Below are positions 8,742 to 18,351 of a DNA stretch of 64,000 nt, piece after piece. The position numbers and the translations under genes were made by a program. The notes beneath the pieces were generated by a model, which saw nothing but the letters and a program-made list of their open reading frames with translations, did not search any database and had not been told where the DNA came from. How positions within the stretch are numbered: position 1 is the first letter of the stretch; the number at the start of each line of letters is the position of its first letter. The DNA comes from UBA4742 sp963734965 (GTDB lineage Bacteria > Actinomycetota > Acidimicrobiia > Acidimicrobiales > Acidimicrobilacustridaceae), in the NCBI GenBank assembly GCA_963734965.1, contig CAVTJK010000004.1, forward strand, positions 1,178,001-1,242,000, written 5' to 3'.

Positions 8742-10171
8742 GCCGATCGCACGCGCAGCACATCCGGCCCACCCGCAAGGTCGGACGCTCCCTCGGGGTC
8801 ATCGGTCTCGGCTTGGTGATCCTGTCGGCCACCGACAGCATCCGCAACCTGCCCACCACCGCCACCTTCGGCTGGGCCGCCATCTTCATGTACGGCATCG
8901 CCGTGATCGCCTTCCTGATCCCGGTCGCCTTCACGTCGGCCGAGCTGGCCACGGCCTGGCCCGGCGACGGCGGCGTCTACTCGTGGGTCACCGAAGCGTT
9001 CGGGAGCAAGTGGGGCTTCCTGGCGGTCTGGTGCGACTGGTCCGAGAACGTGGTCTGGTTCCCGACGGTGCTGCTCTTCCTCGCCACCACCGCGGCCTAC
9101 GTGTTCGATCCGTCGCTGGCCACCAACAAGGCCTTCCTGGTCACCGTGATGCTGGTCATCTTCTGGGGCGCCACCCTGTTCGCCTTCGCCGGATCGCTCA
9201 AGTCGGCGCGCTGGACAGGCATCCTCAGCTTCGTCGGCACGGCCGTCCCGACCATGTTGATCATCGGTCTGGGCGGCTGGTGGCTCGCGTCGGGCAAGCC
9301 GTCGCAGATCCCGTACCACCCGAGCAAGCTCCTGCCGCCGTGGCACGGCCTGCAGAGCCTCGTCTACGTGGCCGGCATCGTCGTGGCCTTCGCCGGCATG
9401 GAGATCGGCGGCTACTACGCCAAGGACACGCACAACCCCAAGCGGACCTATCCGATCGCGGTGCTGAGCGCGGCGGTCATCGTGGCCACGCTGTCGATCC
9501 TCGGCAGCCTGGCCATCGCGCTGGTCGTCCCCCGCAGCGATGTGAGCCTCAGCGGCGGCGTGATGCAGGCGCTGACCAAGTTCTTCGACGAGCTCGGCAT
9601 CGGTTGGGCCGTCCGCCCGGTCGGTGTGCTCATCCTGGTCGGCGTGATCGGATCGCTGACGGCGTGGGCCGTGGGGCCGGCACTGGGCATGCGCAACGTC
9701 GCCGTCGAAGGCAACATCGCCCCGTGGTGGGGCCGGTCGAACCGGCGAGGCGCTCCCGTCTCGGTGCTGCTGCTCCAAGCCGTGCTGGCCACGGCCATCA
9801 CGTTGTTGATGCTGTTCGTCAACAGCATCAACACCTTCTATTGGATGTTGACGGCGCTGGTGGCCCAGACCTTCATCATCATGTACCTCCTCATGTACGC
9901 GGCCGTGCTCAGCCTGCGCCGGAGCCAGCCCGACACGCCTCGCACCTTCCGCATCCCGGGTGGCACCGTCGGCCTGTACGGAATCGTGGGCATCGGGATC
10001 CTCGGCGCCCTCTTCACGCTCGTGCTGGGCTTCGTGCCGGCCGACCACCTGTCGATCGATCAGACCTGGCTCTATGTCGGCGTGATGGTCGTCGGGTTCG
10101 CCATCATCATGATCACGCCGTTCCTGCTGCACCGTTCGCACCCGCGGCCGATGGTCACGAACCCCGACTGA
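8738..10171 (+). CDS. APC-superfamily amino-acid permease
   Basis: 477 residues. The GTG start at 8738 overlaps the preceding stop by 4 bp (GTGA). About twelve hydrophobic helices are visible. The N-terminal helix region (SLGVIGLGLVILSATDSI) and the PGDGGVYSWVTEAFG segment are typical of the glutamate/GABA-antiporter-like branch of the APC superfamily. Translational coupling to the lysyltransferase fusion suggests it supplies or exchanges an amino acid for that pathway, with lysine the obvious guess. Specificity cannot be read from the sequence. Confidence 0.88.
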   Translation: MSRSHAQHIRPTRKVGRSLGVIGLGLVILSATDSIRNLPTTATFGWAAIFMYGIAVIAFLIPVAFTSAELATAWPGDGGVYSWVTEAFGSKWGFLAVWCDWSENVVWFPTVLLFLATTAAYVFDPSLATNKAFLVTVMLVIFWGATLFAFAGSLKSARWTGILSFVGTAVPTMLIIGLGGWWLASGKPSQIPYHPSKLLPPWHGLQSLVYVAGIVVAFAGMEIGGYYAKDTHNPKRTYPIAVLSAAVIVATLSILGSLAIALVVPRSDVSLSGGVMQALTKFFDELGIGWAVRPVGVLILVGVIGSLTAWAVGPALGMRNVAVEGNIAPWWGRSNRRGAPVSVLLLQAVLATAITLLMLFVNSINTFYWMLTALVAQTFIIMYLLMYAAVLSLRRSQPDTPRTFRIPGGTVGLYGIVGIGILGALFTLVLGFVPADHLSIDQTWLYVGVMVVGFAIIMITPFLLHRSHPRPMVTNPD

Positions 10172-10188
10172 CTGCGGCCTCAGGTGGG

Positions 10189-10194
10189 TACCGT
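10189..10194 (+). promoter_or_regulatory. Putative -10 element (TACCGT) for the DinB gene
   Basis: TACCGT fits TANNNT, 38 bp before the ATG at 10232. A purine-rich ribosome site (ACAGGAG) lies about ten bases before the ATG. This would separate the DinB/LigD-PE pair from the preceding lysine operon. Confidence 0.3.
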
Positions 10195-10231
10195 CGTCGC
10201 GTCATCCCCGCGTGAGCGAACAGGAGTCGAG

Positions 10232-10739
10232 ATGGACGAGCGTGCGCTGCTGATCGATCTGTTCGAGCGAGTGTCCGAGCACGTCGCCGATGCGGTCGAG
10301 GGGCTCGACGCTGACGTCCTCTCGAGGTCGCCCGGTCCGGGCATGAACTCGATCGGCTGGCTCGTCTGGCATCTGACCCGGGTGCAGGACCATCACGTCT
10401 CTGATCTGCTCGACGAGGACCAGGTCTGGGTCGGCGCCGACTGGGCCGCCCGCTTCGGCCTCAAGCCCGACCCCGACAACACCGGGCTTCGGGCACGGTC
10501 CCGACGACATCGTGGCCGTGCGTCCCGATGGATGGCCGCTGCTGGTCGAGTACTACGAGGCCGTGGCCGCACGCACCATGGTGCTCCTGCGCCAGCTCAC
10601 GCCCCAGGATCTCGATCGGATCGTCGACCGACGGTGGGATCCGCCGGTCACCCTCGGGGTCCGATTGATCAGCATCGCCGACGACGACATCCAACACGCC
10701 GGACAAGCGGCCTACCTCAGGGGTCTGTTCGGCGTGTGA
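10232..10739 (+). CDS. DinB-family (mycothiol-dependent-like) protein, one frameshift
   Basis: About 168 residues. The helical DinB/DUF664 fold is recognisable from MNSIGWLVWHLTRVQDHH (a metal-binding His region) and the C-terminal DDDIQHAGQAAYLRG, another typical metal-site segment. The ATG at 10232 follows a good ribosome site; the longer open frame upstream is not supported. One extra G in GGG at 10484-10486 shifts the frame. Removing it restores a continuous NTGFGHGPDDIVAVRPDGW. Members bind a divalent metal and often use a low-molecular-weight thiol (mycothiol, bacillithiol); substrate unknown. The stop overlaps the next start by 4 bp. Confidence 0.8.
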
Positions 10740-11266
10740 GCACCAGCCCACCGCCCGGACATCGCTTCGTCGTCCAGTGCCATCGCGCCCGGACTCGTCA
10801 CTACGACTTCCGGCTCGAAGCGGCCGGCGTGCTGATCAGCTGGGCGGTGCCCAAGGGGCCCACTCTCGATCCCGACGCCCGTCGGCTGGCGGTGCACGTC
10901 GAGGACCACGCCCTCGACCACTTCGACTTCGAGGGCGTCATCGGTCGGGGCGACTACGGCGCGGGTGACGTGATCGTGTGGGACTGGGGAACCTGGACTC
11001 TGGCCCGGACCGACGATGCCCTCACCGCCGTCGCCGAGGGCGATCTGCACTTCGATCTCGAGGGCGAGAAGCTGCGCGGGCGCTTCGTGCTGATCCGCCG
11101 CGGTCCCCAGACCGACAAGGAGCAGTGGTTGCTCCTGCACAAGCACGATGACCACGCCATCGCGGGATGGGATCCCGACGACCACCCCCGGTCGGTGAAG
11201 AGCGGCCTGACCAACGACGAGATCCGTCGTCAGCACCGGCCTGACCACCAGGCCGACGAGGGTTGA
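10736..11266 (+). CDS. Stand-alone LigD-type 3'-phosphoesterase domain protein
   Basis: 176 residues, GTG start overlapping the DinB stop (GTGA). It is a near-complete DNA polymerase ligase N-terminal (PE) domain: HRARTRHYDFRLE, SWAVPKGP, VEDHALDHFDFEGVI and GDYGAGDVIVWDWGTW are all family landmarks, including the His, Arg and Asp residues of the active site. In LigD this domain trims 3'-phosphate or 3'-ribonucleotide ends during end joining. No ligase or polymerase domain and no ku gene lies beside it, so it is a free-standing end-processing enzyme or a partner of a ligase elsewhere. Confidence 0.85.
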   Translation: MSTSPPPGHRFVVQCHRARTRHYDFRLEAAGVLISWAVPKGPTLDPDARRLAVHVEDHALDHFDFEGVIGRGDYGAGDVIVWDWGTWTLARTDDALTAVAEGDLHFDLEGEKLRGRFVLIRRGPQTDKEQWLLLHKHDDHAIAGWDPDDHPRSVKSGLTNDEIRRQHRPDHQADEG

Positions 11267-11297
11267 TCGACGAGACAGCTTCAAGCAATCTTCAGGA

Positions 11298-11334
11298 ACA
11301 ATCTGTTGCACCGCTGATTGTCCCTGCTTACGCT
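11298..11334 (+). promoter_or_regulatory. Putative promoter with inverted repeat upstream of the secreted protein
   Basis: A perfect 6-bp inverted repeat ACAATC-N13-GATTGT (11298-11321) overlaps a candidate -35 TTGCAC (11306-11311), which is 17 bp from a candidate -10 TACGCT (11329-11334). The spacing is ideal but both hexamers match consensus only moderately. The untranslated leader would be about 140 nt. The rest of this 215-bp gap shows nothing recognisable. Confidence 0.35.
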
Positions 11335-11481
11335 TCAGCGGTCGTCTCCGCGGCCTGACGCGTGGACGACTCGGACGGTGGCCAGCGGGCCACGGTGGTG
11401 AGGGCTGAGGTTGCAGCGGGGTACACCATCGGCGCGCTTGGGTCGACCGGTCGACCATCGAGCATCTGAGGAGAGCGATCG

Positions 11482-13591
11482 ATGAAGCGAATGCGGAGCG
11501 GGTTTGCTGCCGCCGTCTTGGCGGTGGTGCTGGTGCCGGTCTGGGCGTTGATCGCGCCGACCGCCGCCAACGCAGCCACGACCACGATCACCTCAGCGGG
11601 ACCGCTGACGGCGATCGGCAACAGCACCGATCTCAACTGCTCGGTGAACCACACCGGCGACGCCGACGGCGAGTGGTTCGGCAACACGGCCTGCGCGACC
11701 CTGCTGGCCACCGCCGGCACGCTCTACGGCCCGGCCAGCATCCCCGCGGGTGGCAGTGCCAGCCCGCGCACCACCTGGACCGCGGTGAGCCAGACGCCCG
11801 TCACCGGCGCCGGCACCACGGCCAATCCCTTCAAGGTGGTCACCGTCGTGGCCGCGGCTGCGACGGGCCTGCAGGTCACCCAGACCGACACCTATGTCGT
11901 CGGCCAAGAGTCCTACCGCAACGACGTGCAGGTCACGAACCAGGGAACGAGCGCCCAGAACGCGGTCCTCTATCGCGGCGGCGACTGCTTCCTGCAGAAC
12001 TCCGACTTCGGGTTCGGCATCTTCGACGCCGGCACGGGCGCCATCACCTGCGCGACCGCGCTCACCCCGGGCAGCCGCATCGAGCAGATGCTGCCGCTCA
12101 CCGGGGGCAGCAGCCACTTCGAGGGCTTCTTCGACACGCTGTGGAGCCGACATCGGCTCGCAGAGCCCCCTGCCCAACACCTGCGACTGCGCGACGGATG
12201 AGGACAACTCGATCGGCCTGTCGTGGAACGTCAGCCTGGCCGCCGGAGCCTCGAAGGCGTTCTCGTCGATCGTGACGTTCTCACCGGTCGGCAACGTGCC
12301 GGTCACCCTGGCCAAGACGGCCGACACCTCGACTGCCGCCGCCGGAACCAACGACGGCTACACGATCACCGCGACCAACGACAACCCGGGTGACGTCACG
12401 CTGGACACGCTCACCGACACCTTGCCGGCCGGGTTCAGCTACCGGGCCGGGACCACCACCGGAGCCACGACGGCCAACCCGACCGTCAACGGTCAGAACC
12501 TGACGTGGGGCCCGATCACCGTTCCGGGTGGCGGCACCGCGTCGATCCACTTCGGGGTGACGGTGTCCAACGTGCCCGGCGTCTACAACGACGATGCCGA
12601 GGGCACGGCCGGCAGCTTCACCGTCGTCGGCACCGGGCCGACCGCGCCGGTGACGGTCACCGGTGGTCCTCCCGTGAACCATCCGCCGACCGCCACCTCC
12701 CAGAGCGTGACCACGCCCGAGAACACCCCGGTCGGCGTCACCCTGGCCGGGTCGGACCCTGACGGCGACGCCATCACCTTCGCCGTCGGCACCGGGCCGG
12801 CGCACGGGACGCTCAGCGGCACGGGCGCCAACCTCACCTACACGCCCACGGCGGGCTACACCGGGCCCGACTCGTTCACGTTCACAACGAACGACGGACA
12901 CGTCAGCTCGGCACCGGCCACGGTGTCCATCACCGTGACCCCGCCCGCCGGCTGCACCGCACCGGTGCTCGACCGAGTCCGATCGGCCGATCAGACCACG
13001 GCCGCCGGCTCGTTCACCTCGGCCAAGTTCAACACGACCGGGACCAACGAGCTCGTCCTGGCCTTCATCGAGGCCGACGGTCCGTTCGCTCCGACGCAGT
13101 CGATCGCCGGTGTCAGCGGCGGCGGGCTCACGTGGACCCTGGCCGCCCGTTCGAACTCGACCTGGGGCACGACCGAGGTGTGGCAGGCCTTCGCCACTCG
13201 CAAGGTCGTCAACATCCACGTCACGGCCGCCCTGGCCAAACCGGGTTTCGACGGTTCGATCACGCTGGCTGCGTTCAAGGGTGCCGCGGGCCACGTCGGA
13301 GCGGTCGCCGCCGCCGGTGCGGTCAACGGTCCGGCCACCGTCGGGCTCACCACCACGGCGTGCAGCTCGCTCGTGTGGGGAGCCGCGCATGACTGGACCA
13401 ACGCCGCCAGCCCCGTGCCGGGCGCGGGCCAGTCGTTCGTCCACGGGTTCCGGGATCGCCGGGTGCTGGACTCGTTCTGGACCCAGCAGCTGAACGCGGC
13501 CGTGCCGGCCGGCACGGCGGTCACCCTCAGCGACACCGGATTCACGATGGATCGGTGGACCTTCGCCGCCGTCGAGATCCCGTCGGCCTGA
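11482..13591 (+). CDS. Secreted cell-surface protein with DUF11 and Ig-like domains (one frameshift)
   Basis: About 702 residues after correcting one extra base near 12145 (TGGAGCCGAC should read TGGGCCGAC). A signal peptide occupies residues 1-31 (MKRMRSGF, hydrophobic core, ANA|AT cleavage). Then come an unassigned Cys-containing domain, a DUF11 repeat (VPVTLAKTADTSTAAAG to about 120 residues later), a cadherin/Big-type Ig domain (NHPPTATSQSVTTPENTPVG to SITVTP) and a C-terminal beta-rich domain of about 205 residues ending at EIPSA. No LPXTG or membrane anchor is visible, so it is probably released or loosely held at the surface. An adhesive or structural role is likely; no enzymatic motif is seen. 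A good terminator follows. Confidence 0.8.
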
Positions 13592-13603
13592 ACCGAGGGC
13601 GTC

Positions 13604-13646
13604 GGCCCCGCTGGTCCACCACGGACCGGCGGGGCCCTCGCCGTTT
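13604..13646 (+). terminator. Rho-independent terminator
   Basis: Stem GGCCCCGCTGGTCC / GGACCGGCGGGGCC with one mismatch around a 5-base loop, followed shortly by GTTTTC. It lies 12 bp past the stop of the secreted-protein gene. Confidence 0.75.
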
Positions 13647-13715
13647 TCGGGCTCACCCCGCTTGCGGCGCTAGCTGGTCCCCCGTAAGTTCCGCCCCCAT
13701 GACGGACACGTGCGC

Positions 13716-14459
13716 ATGAAGGGTGTCATCCTCGCCGGCGGGACGGGCAGCCGGCTCCACCCGCTGACCCAGATCACCAACAAGCACCTGCTGCCGATCG
13801 GGGACCGGCCGATGGTCGCCTACGCCATCGAGGCGCTGGTGCAGGCCGGGATCACCGAGGTCATGCTGGTGTCGGGCGGGACCCATGCCGGCGAGTTCCT
13901 CCGGCTGCTCGGCACGGGCCACGCGTGGGGGCTCGACGTGCTCACTTACGCCTACCAGGAGCGCCCGGGTGGGATCGGCGAGGCGCTGGGCCTGACCCAA
14001 CGGTTCGTGGCCGACGATCGGGTCATCGTGATGTTGGCCGACAACCTGTTCGAACGGTCGATCGAGCCGTGCATCCGCCGTTTCGGCGAGCAGGAGAAGG
14101 GCGCCAGGGTCGTCCTGGCCAAGTTGGCCGAGCCAGGCCACCTGCAGCACCTCGGGGTGCCACGCTTCGAAGGCGACACGATCGCCGAGATCATCGAGAA
14201 GCCGTCGGATCCGCCGAGTCCCTACGCCGTCACCGGCGTGTACATGTACGAGCCGTCGGTGTTCGACGTCATCCCCACACTCACGCCCTCGGCCCGAGGC
14301 GAGCTCGAGATCTCCGATGTGAACAACTACTTCGTCGACCGGCGCGAGATCGAATACGACGTCATCGACGGGTACTGGGGCGACGCCGGTGAGTCCATCG
14401 ACGCCTACTACGAGGTCAACGACTTCGTCCGCAAGAGCGGCGCCAACCAGCTCAGCTGA
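13716..14459 (+). CDS. Sugar-1-phosphate nucleotidyltransferase (RmlA/UGP-like)
   Basis: 247 residues. The ATG at 13716 begins directly with the family motif MKGVILAGGTGSRLHPLTQ; the GTG at 13710 is an in-frame alternative. The nucleotide-binding loop LAGGTGSRLHPLT, then NKHLLPIGDRPM, then ADNLFE (metal site) and WGDAGESIDAYYEVN all agree with glucose-1-phosphate thymidylyl- or uridylyltransferases. It makes an NDP-sugar in the cytoplasm for envelope polysaccharide. It is about 40 residues shorter than classical RmlA and lacks that enzyme's C-terminal helical extension, so the precise nucleotide is uncertain. No other sugar-pathway gene is adjacent. Confidence 0.85.
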   Translation: MKGVILAGGTGSRLHPLTQITNKHLLPIGDRPMVAYAIEALVQAGITEVMLVSGGTHAGEFLRLLGTGHAWGLDVLTYAYQERPGGIGEALGLTQRFVADDRVIVMLADNLFERSIEPCIRRFGEQEKGARVVLAKLAEPGHLQHLGVPRFEGDTIAEIIEKPSDPPSPYAVTGVYMYEPSVFDVIPTLTPSARGELEISDVNNYFVDRREIEYDVIDGYWGDAGESIDAYYEVNDFVRKSGANQLS

Positions 14460-14471
14460 TCGTCGCCGCTC

Positions 14472-14490
14472 GACCTCCTGATCAGGTCGT
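14472..14490. terminator. Weak hairpin after the nucleotidyltransferase
   Basis: CGACCT-CCTGATC-AGGTCG forms a 6-bp stem 12 bp past the stop. There is no T tract, so it could equally be an operator. Confidence 0.25.
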
Positions 14491-14568
14491 CATGATTGGC
14501 TAACACCTCGGGCTTACGGTGCCTCGAGTGATGTCGGATCGTGCCGAGATCACGGAGGTGTGCGTGAG

Positions 14569-15912
14569 ATGAAGATGGACATGACCGGCGCCAACGGGAT
14601 CCTGTCGGTGCCCTCGGAGCACCTGCCGGGTCTGATCGCCCTGGTGGTCTTCCCCCTCGTGGTCGGGGCGAGCATCTTGTTCGTCGGGTCGTTGTCCCGA
14701 CGAGGCGTCGGGTGGGCCGAGGCCGCTGATCACCGCCGGCGGGTCCTGTCCCCCGTCGCCACGCTGACCCTCTTCGCCCTCGGCGTGGGCGCCGTCGTCC
14801 ACCTCGCACTCGTGCCGACCCACTGGGGCGACGAGCGGACCACCGCCACCCTGTTCGTGATCGACACGGTCGGCTTCGTGGCGGTCGGCGTGTGGACGTT
14901 CCTGGATCGGCGCTACTGGAGGGTCGTCGCGCTGGCCATGCTCGGAGGCACGGCCGCCGTCTACGTCCTCTACATCCTGATGGGTTGGGAGGACGCCGAC
15001 GCCGTCGGGATCATCACCACCACCATCGAACTGGCCGGGGCGCTGATCCTGCTCGTCCCCGCCACGACGACCGCTCCAGCCACGCGCTCACGGTGGGCGA
15101 TGGCCGCGGCCGTGCCGCTGGCCCTCGTCGTGCTCCTGGGCACATCGGCGATCGCCGACGTCTCGACGTCGGGTACCGACAGCGTCTCGGCGTCGCCGAC
15201 GACGAAGGCCGGGGCGAACGCCGGCAACGGTGCCATGCCGGGCATGAGCATGCCTTCCAACGCGACGACCAAGGCGCTGTCGCTGGCGACCGACTCGCCC
15301 GCCGGGGCCATCGTCTGGCCGAGCTCGATGGCGTCGATGGCACCGGGGATGGAGATGGTTCCGGCCTCGTGCACGGCCCAACCGACGGCGACCGAGCAGA
15401 AGTCCGCCGTCGACCTCGTCGACCAGACCATGGCCGCAGTGGCGCCCTACACGAGCCTGACCGTGGCCAAGGCGGCCGGGTACGTGCCCATCACGCCCAC
15501 GGGTCGGAAGGTCGTGCACTACATCAACTACTCCATCGCCCGGAGCGCATCACCGCTCGACCCCGCCGCGGTGCCCGCCCTCGTCTACGTGAACACGAAC
15601 CACGGGGCGGTGCTGAGCGCCGCGCTCTACTTCTCGGGTGCGACCGACACGGCCCATCCGCCTCAGCCCGGCGGGTGCCTGACCCAGTGGCACCTCCATG
15701 ACGACCTCTGCTTCAGCGGCAGCTCGGTCGTCGGCAACGACACCCAGGGTGCCTGTGCCGCAGGGAGCATCAACACGACGACCCGGCCGATGATGCACAT
15801 CTGGGTCGCCCCTGTCGCCGGCGGACCGCTCGCCCCCGATCCGCCCGCGATCAACGAGGTTCAGGCGGCGGCCGCGATCCCGCCCCTCGCCACCCTCAAC
15901 GGGACGGCCTGA
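14569..15912 (+). CDS. Six-helix membrane protein with Met/His-rich extracytoplasmic domain (unknown)
   Basis: 447 residues with the ATG at 14569 (a GTG at 14560 is also in frame). Six hydrophobic helices fill residues 15-190. An extracytoplasmic region then begins with a Met-rich stretch (MPGMSMPS, later MASMAPGMEMVP). The C-terminal domain carries conserved-looking His and Cys residues in KVVHYINY, CLTQWHLHDDLCFSG and PMMHIWVAP. The Met/His pattern resembles soft-metal (copper) binding sites, but I cannot name a family and do not assign a function. It has no obvious operon partner. Confidence 0.55.
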   Translation: MKMDMTGANGILSVPSEHLPGLIALVVFPLVVGASILFVGSLSRRGVGWAEAADHRRRVLSPVATLTLFALGVGAVVHLALVPTHWGDERTTATLFVIDTVGFVAVGVWTFLDRRYWRVVALAMLGGTAAVYVLYILMGWEDADAVGIITTTIELAGALILLVPATTTAPATRSRWAMAAAVPLALVVLLGTSAIADVSTSGTDSVSASPTTKAGANAGNGAMPGMSMPSNATTKALSLATDSPAGAIVWPSSMASMAPGMEMVPASCTAQPTATEQKSAVDLVDQTMAAVAPYTSLTVAKAAGYVPITPTGRKVVHYINYSIARSASPLDPAAVPALVYVNTNHGAVLSAALYFSGATDTAHPPQPGGCLTQWHLHDDLCFSGSSVVGNDTQGACAAGSINTTTRPMMHIWVAPVAGGPLAPDPPAINEVQAAAAIPPLATLNGTA

Positions 15913-15925
15913 CGAGGCGGCCCGG

Positions 15926-18197
15926 CTACTGCCGGGACATCGACGAGCGGGCCGCGGTCTCGGCCGTGTCGTCGCCGCCGGCGGGGCGGACCGACTGCAG
16001 TTGGATGTCGACGCGTTCGAGGGTGCCCTCGAAGGGGAACGGACCCGAGTAGCGATCGCTCACCTGGGAACCATGGTCCAGCCCGACGCTGGCCCCGGTG
16101 CTCGAGATCATGCGCATGACGAACGGCACGGGCACCGATCCGCTCTCGGCGCCGGCCACGACGAGGGTCGCCTGCCCGCCGTCGTCGCCCCGGCGGAACC
16201 GCACGCCGACGACCGAAGGACCAACCGGTACGGCGGCGTCGGACACCACGATCTGGTGATCGCCGAAGGCGTTGTAGTCGAGCACGAGATGGTCGTCCTG
16301 CACGAACACCGTGATCCCCGAGTTCTCGTTGCCCGTCGCGTAGAGCACACCGCCGGCACCAGCGGGCCGATCGATCGTGGCGTCGAGATCCCAGCTGCGC
16401 CCCCCGATTCCCGCGGACGCCTGCGACGGCATGACCGTCATCGGCGGCCGGTAGGTGTAGCGGCGATCGGCTCGGTGCGGCGAGGCGTCACGGAAGCGGG
16501 CGCCGAACAGTTCGACCAGCCGATCGTCGAGGGGCAGCACGCCGTGGACCTCGGCCTCGGCCCACCACAGGTCGATCAGCTCGGCCAACTTGTCCGGCTC
16601 GGGTGTCGGCGAGGTCCTTGCACTCCGATGCGTCCTGGTCGACGTGGTAGAGCTCCCAGTGGTCGTCGTCGAACGAGGTGCCGGACTGGTGGCGCGTCAC
16701 GGCCTTCCACCCGTCCGCGTAGATGGCTCGATGGCCCATCATCTCGAAGTACTGCACGCGCTTGTGACTGGGCTCGCCGGGTGCGTCGAACGAGTAGGCC
16801 AGCGACGTCCCGGTGACCGGCATCTGCTCGTAGCCGCGGAGCATGTCGGGCGGGGTGACGCCGATGGCGTCGTAGATCGTCGGCGCGATGTCGCTCACGT
16901 GGTGGAACTGGCGGCGCAGCCCGCCGGCCGGCGTGGCGCCGATGCGCGCCGGCCAGTGCACCACCAGGGGCACATGGACGCCACCTTCGTGGGTGTTCTG
17001 CTTGTACCACTTGAACGGCGTGTTGCCGGCCTGGGCCCACCCCCACGGATAGTTCGAGTGGCTGCTCGGGCCGCCGATCTCGTCGAGGCGACCGACGGCC
17101 TCGTCAGGCGTCTCGACGAGGAAGTTGAAGTACTTCATCTCGTGCAGCACCCCGAACGGACCGCCCTCTTGGCTGGCGCCGTTGTCGGACAGGACGAACA
17201 CCAGCGTGTTGTCGAGCTCGCCGAGAACGTCGAGGGCGTCGATCAGACGACCGATCTGGGCGTCGGTGTGATCGAGGAAGGCGGCGAAGGCCTCCTGCAG
17301 CCGACAGGCGAGACGGCGATGGGTGTCGGGCAGGTCGTCCCACGCCTCGACCCCCGGGTTCCGCGGCGCCAGCTGGGTGTCGGGCGGAACGACCCCGAGC
17401 TCGTTCTGGCGGGCGAACCACTCGTCGCGGGCGACATCCCAACCGGCGTCGTAGCGGCCCCGGTACTTGTCGAGGTACTCGGGAGGCGCCTGGTGGGGAG
17501 AGTGGGTCGCGCCGAAGGCCAGATAGGTGAAGAAGGGGCGGTCGGGCCGGATCGACTTGGTGTCGTGGATGAACCCGATGGCGTGATCGACCAGATCCTC
17601 GCTCAAGTGGTAGCCCTCGGCCACCGACCGGGGAGGCTCGACGCGATGGTTGTCGTAGATGAGGTCCGGCGCGAACTGGTCGGTCTCGCCCTCGAGGAAC
17701 CCGTAGAAGCGGTCGAAGCCTCGCTGGCAGGGCCACTGGTCGTAGGGCCCGGCCGCCGAGGCGTCCTCCATCTGGCACAGATGCCACTTGCCCAGCCCGA
17801 ACGTGGTGTAGCCCTCACCCCGCAGCACCTCGGCGATGGTGCCGGCGTGGTTGCTGACGTGGCCGCGCATGTTCGGGTACCCGGTGCTGAAGTTGGCCAG
17901 CGAGCGCATGCCGACGGTGTGGTGGTTGCGGCCGGTGAGCAACGAGGCGCGCGTCGGCGAGCACAGCGGTGTGACGTGGAAGTTGGTGTAGCGCAGGCCG
18001 CCGGCCGCCAGTCGGTCGATGTTGGGGGTCTCGATGTCGGATCCGTAGCAGCCGAACTGAGCGAAGCCGAGGTCGTCGATGAGGATCACCACGACGTTCG
18101 GGGCGTCGGGTCCAGGATGGGCCGGGGTCGGCCACCACGGCGTCGAGTCGACCAGCGTCGATCCGATCGTGCCGTCGAACTGTTCGTAGCTGCTCAT
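15926..18197 (-). CDS. Arylsulfatase-family sulfatase (one frameshift)
   Basis: About 757 residues, long but usual for this actinobacterial class. The metal-binding start is NVVVILIDDLGFAQFG. The formylglycine motif CSPTRASLLTG (about residue 76) marks a type I sulfatase needing FGE-dependent maturation. The ATG at 18197 is chosen because SSYEQFDG begins a conserved N-terminus; an upstream in-frame start is possible. One extra C (GGG at 16601-16603 on the plus strand) breaks the frame; removing it joins CKDLADTEPDKLAELIDLWW to the beta-rich C-terminal domain. No signal peptide is apparent, so it is probably cytoplasmic. It would hydrolyse sulfate esters; substrate unknown. It is divergent from the methyltransferase gene. 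Confidence 0.88.
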
Positions 18198-18242
18198 CGT
18201 GCTCAAACCCCCGGGCTGGGCGGCGTCGGCGAAGACCGCTTC

Positions 18243-18259
18243 TGTCAGACCTACTGACA
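18243..18259. promoter_or_regulatory. Perfect inverted repeat TGTCAG-N5-CTGACA (operator candidate)
   Basis: A 17-bp perfect inverted repeat centred in the divergent region between the sulfatase (start 18197) and the methyltransferase (start 18352). Its size and symmetry suit a dimeric repressor. No regulator gene is adjacent. Confidence 0.45.
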
Positions 18260-18287
18260 CCCGAACCTAGTACCGACCGCCGAGCGT

Positions 18288-18309
18288 GACTTTGCCGAGA
18301 CTTTGCCGA
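18288..18309 (+). promoter_or_regulatory. Tandem 11-bp direct repeat, probable response-regulator box
   Basis: GACTTTGCCGA occurs twice back to back, followed by a weaker third copy (GACGGGCCGGT). An 11-bp direct-repeat period is the classic geometry for OmpR/PhoB-type regulators. It ends 42 bp before the methyltransferase start. The same words recur upstream of the phosphodiester glycosidase and near the response-regulator gene. Confidence 0.5.
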
Positions 18310-18351
18310 GACGGGCCGGTGCGCCGAACGCGCTGGCGTGAAGATGGCCGT

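Noticed and set aside
16590..18257. 555-codon open frame on the plus strand
   Set aside because: Antisense to the arylsulfatase, which has the formylglycine motif and metal ligands.
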